Translations under genes and position numbers: made by a program
The notes under the pieces: model-generated
The model's input: the letters and a program-made list of their open reading frames with translations, nothing else
Told to the model about the DNA's origin: nothing
Databases searched by the model: none
Shown here: one piece after another, positions 24,101 to 35,540 of the stretch
Position numbering within the stretch: position 1 is the first letter of the stretch
Layout of the letters: each line of letters opens with the position of its first letter
Assembly: GCA_900239685.1 (NCBI GenBank)
Contig: OENT01000092.1
Span: 62,001 to 126,000 of the forward strand
DNA from: Rotaria macrura
Lineage: Eukaryota > Rotifera > Eurotatoria > Philodinida > Philodinidae
DNA: 64,000 nucleotides
Reading direction: 5' to 3'

Positions 24101-26690
24101 GCTTTGTAAAACGAGCCGATGATTACTGGCTATTGCGGTATTGATGTTTAAAGGAAAATGATGAGCGCTTTCTTTTTAACTTGATAAAATAACTAAAAAG
24201 TGTTTTCCAACGTTGCACAACAGCCGTTTGGCGTTTCTGTATCTTTCAATATGACTGTGGCTTCTTCTAATCTCGACTAAAGGTCGCTTCACATATTTAT
24301 TTGCTGAACAGAAAATAAATAAATACGTTTTTTCAGTAGGAATACTTTCAAACAACTTATATATCTAGGCTCTTCATGCATGTATTCGAAGTAGTCATAT
24401 ATAAATTAAGTAGCATTTGATTAAAACATTGTAGGAAGCAAAAGATACAAAATCAATATGAATCATTGAACTTTCTGAGCAGTGTTCGAATATCCTTTTT
24501 TAACAAGAACATAGCCAGCCGATTTACTAATTAGGCATCGACTATATGTAAACTAGAGTAATACGGAAATGATGTGATGATTATCTTAGCTAATTTTCTT
24601 TTTTACGTAATGATGAGCATACAATTTTTAATACATCATAGAATGTACGTAGATATCTAGAGAACAATTTTTCCTATCGAATAAAAGAGATGTTGTTTGT
24701 TTTCAGTGTGCGTATCGATTGTATTTGAACTATAGTGATACCACCTTTTCTATGCTCATGATCGAATATAATACTATTTTTCGAATTGTTCAACAATATA
24801 CCGACGAAAGTGACAGTTCGAATAAAATTACATTTAAAACACGTATCAATAGTTGCCTGTATATAGTTATTTGTGAAATTAAAAACTATTGAGAAATTGA
24901 CGAGTTTCTTTATCAGAATAAATTCATGTCTTCTTCGAATAAAAGTTCTACACAATCTCAATGCTTGACGACTAGAGACGGTAATAAGACAGCATCCCTT
25001 GTCTTTCTTTGACTTGTATAAATTTTTATAACTTAGACATTCAGTTATGTTTAGGATTGTAGAGAAAGCTTGAAAAGCTTGTTTGAACTCAAGAAGAAAC
25101 AATCGCTTTCATCTGCTCAGTCATGTGACGTTTTCATCGCATTTTCGACAAGAAAAAAAAACGTCGATACATCTGATGTGCAATTTTGAAATATCGTAGA
25201 CATAGGATTTGTACACGAAGACTCTTTGAAAAGCCTGAACGTCAATAAACCTTATCATATATTTTCTTAGAGAAATAGCCTAGACAACGATAAAGCAAGC
25301 AAATATATTCACGATTCCAAACTTCATCAGTACAAACTGCTAGATCATCAGGAATTTGAATTTCTTCATTTGATTACGTTGCAACCATGATCACCATCGA
25401 ATTATCGTCCACTTAAATGAGCTAAGTAAACTCTTCTCTACTGAAGTTACAACCACTCACACAACATACACTGTTCTAGTTACTATTTGTAATGATGCTC
25501 AAGGTGAACTACACCTTGAAACTAAAATTACACTGGATCAAGATCAATGAACCGACTTGCATATTAATCAGTACAGTCATTATTTTATGCTGACCGTCAA
25601 TAAAACTGTTTTTGAAAACATCCTTGTCTACAACAGTGACTGGATCTCGGCAGTCTATCCCGATGCATCTGACTCTCCGTGTTTAAAAATATCCATACAT
25701 ACGTTAAAAATATCAGAACAGAAAGAGGAAACCTGGAGTCAAACCTAGTTGTCTTGACAGTATCAAAAGCGAATCCAAGATTTTGAGATGGTGATGCGAT
25801 TAGAGATAAGAAACACATTTCGGGATTTATTAGAGATAAAATGAAATTGGTTTTCTTTCGTTTTTGCTGGGAAAAAATCAAAAACATTTCCTTGAAAGGG
25901 GTTGAGATGAGGTGATTACACTACTCTATCTCCTTCCCTTAGATCTGCTACTGGATTGAATCATTAGTCTAACATTGTATTTAAAAAAATTCTAAAAATT
26001 TGAATAGTTCCATCTCAAATTCTCATCCACTAGACTTTCTGAACTCTATACATATTATCACACTGATTACGTGAGTTCCGAACACTCATTTTGCTAATTC
26101 ATCAATATGTCATTTTGAAATACGCTTTAGAGATTTTATGCGGCAAATATCAAATGATGAACAATATTAAATGACCTCTATCATACTTATACGTATTCTA
26201 CATTAACAAGTCCAAAGGTCAAAAAAACATCTTCGTCAGATCAATTTCCATTGCAAGGGGGTGAATAAAGAAAAAGAGAAAGGAAGTCGAAGGACAGAAA
26301 GATAATTTTTCTTTTCTCGTAACAGAAGGCTTTAAATAACCACCTTGCAAGCAAAATTATGGTGATAAATTTTATATTTACACATTGATCGTCATCAAAT
26401 AATTGTGAATAACAAAACATCTCGTGAATAAGATATTGATTTGCAAAATGTAAGTCATTATTATTTTCTTTCTCAAATGCTATGCAAAACTGATAGATAA
26501 ACGATGCAATCTAAATGACCTTGACGTAGGTATATTTGAAAATCTAAAATTCGAAATTCTTATTTCCTATAAATCAAACCAATTCTTTTCCAGTTTCAAT
26601 TATTTTAAATCCACGAAAAAACACATTAGTGTATCGAATACTGCATTTTTTTAAAATTTCAAACATACCTATTCGTTTTAGAATCGAAAG
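18200..26690. other. Gene-poor stretch of about 8.5 kb
   Basis: No spliced or intronless gene could be supported. A plus-strand open frame at 18563-18835 (90 codons) lies in a GC-richer patch without known motifs. Short frames at 21049-21336, 23598-23805 (both strands) and 25557-25887 (both strands) look like chance. The stretch lies directly upstream of a nuclear receptor gene and could hold its control sequences, but no specific site was recognised. Confidence 0.4.
24674..25102 (-). other. Unassigned open frame (142 codons, no ATG start)
   Basis: One of the longest uninterrupted frames outside recognised genes. It starts at TTG and contains no internal ATG, so it is not a credible standalone gene. 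The opposite strand from a TTTTCAG-like acceptor near 24706 is also open for about 60 codons with plausible composition. Either could be a decayed exon; neither shows a family motif. Confidence 0.12.
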
Positions 26691-26696
26691 AATCAA

Positions 26697-29600
26697 ATGT
26701 CGACACCTTCACATTCATTAGATGAAACGGAATCAACAGTAAAAACCAACAGTACATGTCATGTATGTGGAGACAGCGCATCAATCATAAATTACGGTGC
26801 GTTAACATGTTTATCGTGTCGAACATTTTTTCGGCGCAATGGTTTTTATACTAAAGTATGTTGTTTCTAGTTGTATTTTGAAAAATGAAAGAATAAGAAA
26901 CATCAATATTTACGTTATTTATAGGAAGCCCCTACATGTCGATTTGATGGTCATTGTGATACCACCATGTTAACAAGAAAACTTTGTGCAGCATGTCGCC
27001 TTGCCAAATGCCTTGCTGTAGGCATGAGTCCTGATTTAATTCGGAAAGAAGATTTAAGTGGAAGAAAACGTAAATCATCTCAGCCGCACAGTCAAGAACT
27101 TGTTGAATATCAGTCACTCATGGTACGTAAAAGTTGAAAAACAACGATGAGCTAGTCTACAAAACGAAAAGAACCTACGATCTGTAGTGATGATTAAGTA
27201 GTATCGATTGTATCGGGAAAAGTAAATGAAGACAAAGCTCTAGAATTCCAAACTAAGTTTGATAGCTACGAAATACTAAAGATGATTACGAAGAAATTAT
27301 ACAACTAGTCAAGAAAAGTCGTCGATGTGAATGATTGCTTTCGAAGTGAAACTGGATGTAGCGTGTGAATAAAAATCAATCTCAAATAGTCTTAGAAGGC
27401 TTTGCATGTGATTCAGATTCTTTTCGATGAATTCTTTTTTTATTAGTTATAGTACCTATGAAAATCTAAACTGTATTACTCAATAGAAAGATTATTGTCT
27501 GAAATGTATACATTTAAATATGAAATCTGTGCAAAAGTATAGCTATTTTGAAAGCTGACATTTTAAATCATTAACGTGTGCACTAGCATGCTCTTTAATC
27601 TTATTTTACAGTCAAAAAAGGAGCACAAAACTAGAAATTTTCTTCAAAATCTTTTTTGTCTTTTAAACTTTTCTCTATTGTCAATATTAGGTTAATATTT
27701 GAAAAATAAGTTTGTTCAAAAAGAGAAATACGATATATAATTCACAAAAATAGTGTACTAGCTACAATTAGTTCAATTTTTCGAAATTTTAGTACTTGAA
27801 TTATAACTAATTAGAATATGTGTCGAGTACATAGTCAGGATTTACTAACAATCAATCAATTTGAAGAATTTCTATGTGAATAAAGTTGTCTTCGCTTGAA
27901 ATAATATGTAATGGTGGAGAATTAGACAGTCTTTATCGTGAATAAGTCTCTTATAGTTTCATTACGAAATAATACTTGCTTATCTTCAAATTTCAGTATA
28001 CTTCTATGCATTTAATACGTATTAGTGTTTGTGAATCGTTTTAGTGGAAAATTATCACAGCCAACATGTGTCATCAGAATGATGCATCGTCATATGAAAT
28101 AAATTATTAAAGTACACCATTCTTAATAGAAGTACCGTTTTGAAACGATTTACAATAAAAGTATTACAATCTTGCAACGTAGAAGAGTTTTTCGTTGAAG
28201 TTAACACGGCTATCTTATTTATCAGTCACAGATAATAGTAATAATAATAATAAATCAACAAGTCTTTAGAATTCAAAATACTATACGAAATCGATTGATT
28301 TCAGGAGGTACTTAAAATAATACAAAAATTTTAACTATTGACAAAAGAATGAAAAGAAGCAGGTAAAAAAATAACTTCAACGAAACGCGAATTGTAATTA
28401 CTAACTATTACCTTGGATAGTTAAGATTTACTCAAAAATAAATCTCGTTTTCTCTCCTATCTATATGGCTACAGTTAACCTCGAATTATTATTACTATTT
28501 GATATTTTTATAGTCCAAAGTAGAATTCACAAGCAGTAACGACTTATTTATGAAAAGAATTTGAACACAATTTCTTGATCTATGAAACTTTGAATTCGTG
28601 TGAAATAGCCTAATTTTTGTTTAATAATAGTCTCAGCAATCCATTAACAAATTTAATTTTTTTGTCATTGGAAAATTCGCTTTAAGTATTCTGATTCAAT
28701 GTAACTGAAGACTACCGGCAAAATAGTTGGTAATGATTATCAGTGTGTCAACATTCAAATGTTCATTTTCTCCGGAGAACAAAAAACTCAATGCAACATT
28801 CAATGTTAGAACGAACGCTCTAGAATCTGTTCAAATGTAAACTCATACTCATATTTCCAACAAGATGATGATCTTTTAATGAATTATAGAAAAATCTAGT
28901 ATGATTTGTTCGATTGAGCGTGTATTCTGTCAGAATCCGATTTTCTTGTATTTTTTCTCAACAAAACTACAAAATCCTTATCAATATATAGAGAAAATCA
29001 ACTTTTTATTTCAAAATTTTACCCGAACATATTTCTTAATCTTTTCAACAATTTAAACCATGATTTAGCGCATGAAAGAATTTCGAATTTTTATCATTTC
29101 AAGAAACGACAAAATAGAAAATTTACAACTATCCTTATTAGTTGATCTCGTTTCAACTTTAGTCCATCTAAATTAGTTGATCTGAAGTCAATTATGTCTC
29201 ATGAATTCAAGGTTGTGTTGAAAAATCGAATACAAAAGAATTATCCAGAATAAGTGTAGGTCTCATTAGTAAGATAATATCTTCAATTTTCATCCTCAAG
29301 TCTTATTCTTTATTGCTAAGAATAATTGTTGTTAGGTTCTTCACACAACTACATAAGAGGTTTAACGATTAAAGTTTACCCTTAAAAATAGTGTTTAGAC
29401 ACTTAGACTATACAGAAGTGTGCTGGCTGATTTTTCGAGCGAGACACTCTCAAATAACTATTCAGGATTCTTCAATTTGTCTCTCCAACAACAACTATCT
29501 TGATGAGAAGAAAATATGTCGTTGCTTTTTATGTTGTTCTCTATCATAATATACAGTTAGGCGTTTAGAAAAGAACTCATGATACACCATTGTAAGATTT

Positions 29601-31117
29601 CTGTAGCATCATTTGTCAAAGTGAGCTGTTAATTCAAATCGCACAACCTCTACCAAATAATTCATTTTTTTCCCAATTTTCGCTAATTAAAACATGATAG
29701 AGTCATCATTTACCGCTCGACAGAGTATAAAATGGACGATCAATCGATTTCATGAAGTTCAAGAAGTAAAAACATGATGTACGAAAAAAAAGATCGAATT
29801 TTTCAAGAGCTAAGTGTTTGCCTTTTAAGTTAAATGACATGAAGTTTATTTTTCATTCAAGAAAGATAAAAAATAGAAAGAATCTTGTGAATAAAAACAT
29901 ACGTTTTGTATATTACAAATTACATCATAGAACTTCTAGTTTAAGATTTTAGGGTCAAACTTATTCTGCGTTTCGACAATGAACTCGGTGGGAATCCTTT
30001 AAGAAAAGTATAAAACTGTTTGGTAAAAATCGAAGAAAATATTATCGAAATACAGATCTAGACGTTACAATTATCAATCAAATGGGCATCGTTATAGAAG
30101 AAAACTAATTTGGCATTTCTGCAGGCTTCTTTGTGGCCTTCCTTCTCTTGTTTTACAGTAGATTCAAATCTACGAACTGTCTTACCGATAGTTGAGGATA
30201 TTTATTTTGAGATACTGAAAATTAATCAGTAGCTAATTCTTATGTAAATAACTGGAAATCATCATATTTTTATTTAAATTTAGGCTGTACTAAAAACATC
30301 TCCATTAGATTGTTTACCTGGTGATGGTGATGGTAGTGCCGGCAGTGTTGCACGTTCACATCTAACTAGTGCAGAATTAAATTTAATATCAAACGTTGTA
30401 CATGCTTTTGATACATTTAGTCCAATAATAGAAACTAGACGAATTATTGAAATCGTAAATAAATCTGCATTTAGTCTTCAGTTTGATGTCACACAATCAC
30501 TACAAATGATATCTTTATTTTCAAGATCTTTACGATCATTTATAAGTTCTATACCTGATTTTAAAGTTCTGACTACATCTGAGCAATGGTCTTTATTTCA
30601 ACGAAATATGCTTGGTCTTTTATCTATTGGTAGTATGTATTTTATGCGTGAATCTGGTGTCTTTGATAGCCCTGAAAATGAAATGGCCATTTCACCATTA
30701 TATGGAACTGAATTTGTTAAACAAGTTAAAAATATAAGTGCACAATTTGATTATGATCCAACTTTTATTAAAATTATTATTGTTGCGCTTGCATTTTCTT
30801 CAAATTGTTTTACAAAACAAAATCGAAGAAATATCGATAATGATAGTTTATTATTAGGTACATTTCGTTTATTTGGTAGTCAAAATGTTTATGTTGAACT
30901 TATATGGAAATATTTAATCTATCGATATGGTTATGACCAGTCAGCGAAACATTTTTCTACACTGATCAAACGACTTCTCGATGTAATTAAACTATCCATT
31001 GAAATTTATGAAAACAACCAAATATTTCAGAAGTTTATCGAGGAAAAAGCTGAACAAATTGAGCAATCTTCAACGACTGACGACAAATCTATTGTTCCAT
31101 TATGGGGAAAAAAGTGA
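26697..31117 (+). CDS. Nuclear receptor (ligand-activated-type transcription factor), copy 1
   Basis: Three coding exons, 26697-26855, 26925-27122 and 30284-31117, encode 396 residues. The DNA-binding domain has two zinc fingers: Cys 21, 24, 38, 41 (CHVCGD..NYGALTCLSCRTFFRRNG) and Cys 58, 64, 74, 77, followed by RLAKCLAVGM-SPDLIRKEDL. Both fingers keep the family spacing (C-x2-C-x13-C-x2-C and C-x5-C-x9-C-x2-C). The P-box reads CLSCR instead of the usual CEGCK, so its DNA target may differ. After a hinge, residues of about 150-390 form the ligand-binding domain, with a TTSEQWSLFQRNMLG signature and GTFRLFGSQNVYVELIWKYLIYRYGY. It ends in IVPLWGKK, which lacks the acidic residue of a classical AF-2 helix. 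Intron 2 is 3,161 bases, far longer than others here. A close paralogue lies at 49413-51275. The exact subfamily and ligand are unknown. Confidence 0.93.
27123..30283 (+). other. Long second intron of nuclear receptor copy 1
   Basis: A GTACGT donor after Met at 27120-27122 and a TTTAG acceptor before 30284 bound 3,161 bases of AT-rich sequence, with a short TAA microsatellite at about 28235-28253. No exon or open frame of note was found inside. The intron falls at the same codon position as the 601-base intron of copy 2. Confidence 0.8.
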
Positions 31118-31887
31118 TCTATCATTGTGCTATGTAAATTAATTGTTCTATTCTTTTTGAATTCTTATGTCAGATGTCTAAAATGGTATTTTAAATAATC
31201 AAAAAAAAAACAATATGTGTATACATATATATATATATATATGGCAAAGTTGAATAAATCTGTGGTAACGATTGGTTTAATCAGACTTTTACTTTCAAAC
31301 GTTAGAAAAATGTTGCTCAACGTAATTTGTTTTGCTTATCTATATTCTCATATAGAAGTTGTCTGGCTAACGGTTAAGCGGGGGAGGGGGGGGGGGGGGG
31401 GGAATTAAAGTAGAAGTGAAACTTTTTTTAAATGAGTTACGCTATCTCGTAGAGCACTCTCTCCTGTCTCAGAATACATAGTTTTAATTGCGTTATTTTC
31501 TTAAAGGAAGAAATAATTACGAATCACAAGATAGAAACATCTTCGTTTTAACGTCTGTCATCTTTATGTCGTTACACAAGGGAAGAAAAAAAGACAGTTT
31601 AAGAGTAACTGTCAACTGAAGTTTGACATATCTTTGAATCTAGGAAATTCGGACAACTCATCGATATCAACAATAGCCGCCATGCTTTTTAAGAAGAAGA
31701 ATTGAAAACTCCTAAGACTTCATAAATTCTTTGGCGATTGCGTTACCAAACAGAGTTTACAGTTAGTTTTTCACCATAACTGCTTGATCGATGTGGCCGT
31801 AGCTTATATGGTTTCGCTGAATTTTCATAGGTTATCTAGAGGCTATATTAGTTCCGATTTATCCCTATTCATTGAAGAAAAAAATGA
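31118..31887. other. 3' flank of receptor copy 1 with simple repeats
   Basis: A likely poly(A) signal AATAAA sits at 31253-31258. It is preceded by an A-run and an AT microsatellite (about 31225-31242). A poly-G run interrupted by one A spans about 31380-31402. No gene is seen. Confidence 0.6.
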
Positions 31888-32572
31888 TAACGCACTCACG
31901 AAATAAATTTTTCGTATGTCTCATTTCAGACTTTACAATAAATTAACTCATCTTTTGACATCATAAACTAGTCTTAAACATTTATTGTCATATGGATATC
32001 AGTTTAGAATTTTGTGGCTCTTTTTTGCTACCAGCCATGCCAAAGTTGTGATTGATGCCATCGGTGGCATTGTTAAAAGACTTGTTTGGCAAAAAATTTT
32101 AATTAAAAAAGATAAATGTGAAAATCTACCTGATTTCGTTAGTAATACCCAAACGAAAAGTAAGGTCATTGTTATTCAAGAAATAACAAAAGAACATACT
32201 AATAAATCGATAGTTCAATTACACGCATTTTCCCCGAATACAGTCTCTGTAACTTTCAAAACTAAGTTTTCGTACAGAGAGCCCTAACTTTCCTCTATAA
32301 ATTACAATCTAGCTAATTTATTCATAATTCAAGTATTCGCAGAAATTTTCCACGTTATAACATCACCCCCATCAAGAACTGCGTTTTTTGTGCGTGTGTT
32401 ACACGCATGTAGTTTTAGTATAAAAACGAAACTTGAAAGCCGACTTGAATGAAAATTATACGTGTTACAGTGTATTGTAACATACATATGCATATTCTCA
32501 ACGTTTCAAGGCTCTAAGCTTTGTTGTTGCTAAAAAAATCAGTCCGATAGTTGACAAAACGTGAGTGCGTTA
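31888..32572 (+). mobile_element. TIR-bounded element with fragment of an ATSHGKG-type transposon-associated ORF
   Basis: The 13-base sequence TAACGCACTCACG at 31888-31900 is matched in reverse complement at 32560-32572. Between them, the plus-strand frame 31985-32287 encodes about 100 residues: FFATSHAKVVIDAIGGIVKRLVW, then a lysine-rich stretch and VIVIQEITKE. This resembles the F-x-ATSHGKG-x3-DG-I-GG-x-VKR motif that I recall from many repetitive, transposon-associated proteins of animals, with the central HGKG degraded to HAKV and DG to DA. The frame begins at TTG with a stop eight codons upstream, so it is a fragment, not a complete gene. The TIR motif GTGCGTTACCT recurs alone near 55632. 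Confidence 0.5.
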
Positions 32573-34365
32573 CCTACGGACAAGCTCTATACAGTTTATT
32601 CAAACGGAGTGGGAAGGTGTTTATGAGGAAGAAATAAATAGAAAACATATATGCTGTGACCTCTAGACACGAACATATAGTCTTCATGAGAATAAAGTAC
32701 GTTTAAAATAATACTTATTTTGCATTAGATAGAATAGAATATTTGAACCAAGAAGGAAAGCAAATGCTGAAATCCACAAAACCCATCAAGATCTACTTGA
32801 ATCCTTAGAATTCACCAAAATCCATTTGGATTAAAGATTTATCTTTATCAAAACAATATTGACTTTCTATGTTTTACTTTTCAAAGTTTTCAGAGAAATA
32901 TCACTAAACGATTGTGAAGAACACTTGAAAAATATTCACTGGAGTAGCATTTTATTCGATTGTCATTATTATTATTATTTCATTAAAGAACATAAGATTA
33001 GTTTGATACTCTCATCAATACAGACAACTTAAATATAGTTAGTGGTGTAGGAGAAAAATCTCACATCTCAGTATTTCAATGATATATTTGTCATTACTCA
33101 GCTATTTGAACTGAAGCTTTATTAGATATGATTCGTGATTCGATTCCACACAAAGTTGCATATAATGTTTTGATACACGAATTGATCGATATAAATTTTG
33201 AATTAATAATATTAGGAGTTCAAAACAATGAGTTTTCTAAGCATATCGTTTTTCAAAATATTCAGTATATTTCATAGCGGACAAGGTATGCGTCTGTTAA
33301 TAGTTTTTTTCATTTCTTTTTCAAATATCCTCAAATGACTCGTTCATGTGAACAATGGTATTTATTTTGAACTTGAAGAACATTTCTCGAATAGTTTGTT
33401 TAATAAGATCTCTATAGCTATTGAAAGTTTGAAAATAAACATGTTTTTTAGCATGCAACACATTTAATAGGTGAACAGCAGAAGTAAACGAAAATACGAT
33501 ATAAAAAAAGCAAGTTCTCTGGTATTGTTTTGAAATGACAAGAAAAATGAAACATAGAAGATTTTCTCTTTCACATTGAAGAGTCACTTGATCAAATGCA
33601 TTCGTTTTCAAGAGTACAACATAATGCACTTTAAAATAACCTTCAGAAAAAATTCTACCATATTTATTTTTGGAGTACCGAATGATCTAAATAACACAAA
33701 TACAGAAACAATATATCGGAAATATGTTACTGTTTATTTCACAGTGACAATATTCATCATGTTTAATATTTTTAAACACTCGTTTCTACTATCATGGTTA
33801 TTGACTCGTTTGATCTATTCCGATAGTCGTTCTATATGATATTCAGAAGTTGCTTTTCCATGTTCGGCGATGATAAATATAATAAAATCACAGGATAATA
33901 ATGAAACACTTTTTTAAACTTTCGGTATCGAATACGAATAATTTATCTGAAACCAAAACTATTTAAAGAATTCTTTGTTTTCTCATAGTGTATTAGCGAT
34001 TGTTACCCATGCAATTGAATAGATTCATCATGTAAAATAACAGATGAGCATCAATTCCAAATATTTAATGCTACATTATTCTCTCATAGTCTTTGATTGT
34101 ATAGATTCTCTCTGTCTTTTTGGACACTATTAACATCAGTCGGCCATGAAATTTTCATTACCTATACACAACTTGAGATATGTAACCAAAATAAAGGAAT
34201 CCTAAGAGTATGTTATGCAACAGCTTATATCGTTCAATGTATTTTATCCTGTTAAACTGTCAATTTGTTATAAGCATACTCACAAATGATATCTTAAGGT
34301 TGATTTTGAGTTTTTGTTTTCTTTAGAAATCTTGCCTTCTAATGCTTTCCAGTGAAAAAATGATG
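32573..34365. other. Intergenic stretch, no supported gene
   Basis: AT-rich sequence with an ATT microsatellite at about 32964-32979 and two partly overlapping short frames at 33321-33629 (minus) and 33576-33839 (plus) that look like chance. Nothing else was recognised. Confidence 0.45.
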
Positions 34366-34373
34366 TTCATGTT

Positions 34374-35532
34374 CAGGGTTGCCACCTCTTCCGCTTTTTG
34401 CGGAAACTTTCCTCTTTTTTCCGCTTTTTCGTGCAAACCATGTTACATGTTGAAAATGTCTACAGAATAAAGCCTGCTATTGTTTAAGCAATTCTTATTG
34501 CTAACACATGCAGTAAGTGATCACTACTTTTTCTGATTCATAAAATCAATGGAAGAAGAACACTAGTAGCTTTTCTATGTAAGAGAAGATGTGCTAATGT
34601 CCTATTCGTAAAGTAAAAGACCATTCCGCTCTCAACTGATAGCAAATTATTTTCAACTAATTGTGCATTCTAAATTCACGTAAAAGAATCTCACTCCCAA
34701 TAGTGGAAACAATTTTTCTCTAAGTCATGGATAGTACAATTATAATTGAAGATGAGAATGATAATAATCATGAAAATTTAATACCAACAACACCAGTTTT
34801 AAAATAAAATGAAAATAAAATCGTCGAGGCCGTCTCAAATGCTTGTGAAAAGAAGAGAAGAAAGGGCGTGTTTAATTCACAGTGATTACTGTATTCTTAG
34901 CTCGGATCATTTTTACGAGTACAGACCGGATTCAACTTAAGTTCTTTGCATTGCCTGCAATGAACATTTTTCAATCCATTTTGGTGGAAAAAATGATATT
35001 GACCGGCACATAAAGTTGAAAAGACACATGTATAAGATAAAATCGTTTAACATAAAAATCGACAATTGATAACATCAACAATGAAGCCCAATAAGGAGTG
35101 CGAAGAAGCAGCAGCAGCAGAAGGTACTTTTGTTACTTAGTGATTCTCGTAATCGAATATCAGTCGATTCAGTAGCTGCTGAGTTACAAATTCATTGAAA
35201 TTCCTCATTTTCATGTACTGATATGCATCAATATCTTTTATCTCATAAAGATTTACTGGAAGCAATCAGTTCTAACAACAAATATGCGTTAAAAAACAGC
35301 GGGTCCAGTAAAACTTCTATTTTTTTGTTGATTTTCTCTTTTACATATTTTGAAACTTTGGTGAAATAAAACGAGATTCCACATATATCGATATGCAAAA
35401 ATACCTAATATTCTCAGAAATACTAAAACTCTTTATAAAATACATTTCCGCTTTTTCTGTTTTTCTTTCAGCTATTTTTCGCTTTTCAAGTTCAGTTTTC
35501 CGCTTTTTAGACTTGTTGAGATGGCAACCCTG
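34374..35532 (+). mobile_element. Degraded hAT-superfamily DNA transposon
   Basis: The ends are CAGGGTTGCCACCTC at 34374 and, on the reverse strand, CAGGGTTGCCATCTC ending at 35532. Both are flanked by the same 8 bases, TTCATGTT (34366-34373 and 35533-35540). An 8-base duplication with CAGGG ends is diagnostic of hAT elements. The body has decayed coding sequence on the plus strand, including a zinc-finger-like remnant. The length of about 1.16 kb and the interrupted frames show a non-autonomous or dead copy. Confidence 0.9.
34729..35042 (+). pseudogene. Remnant of hAT-encoded zinc-finger (BED/TTF-like) coding region
   Basis: An ATG at 34729 opens a 26-codon acidic frame that ends at a stop. 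After frame shifts, 34941-35042 reads VLCIACNEHFSIHFGGKNDI followed by DRHIKLKRHMYKIK. The C-x2-C...H-x5-H pattern with FS..FGGKNDI..H is typical of zinc fingers near the N-terminus of hAT-derived proteins. A stop codon (34938-34940) lies directly before it in frame, so the gene is broken. Confidence 0.6.
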
Positions 35533-35540
35533 TTCATGTT

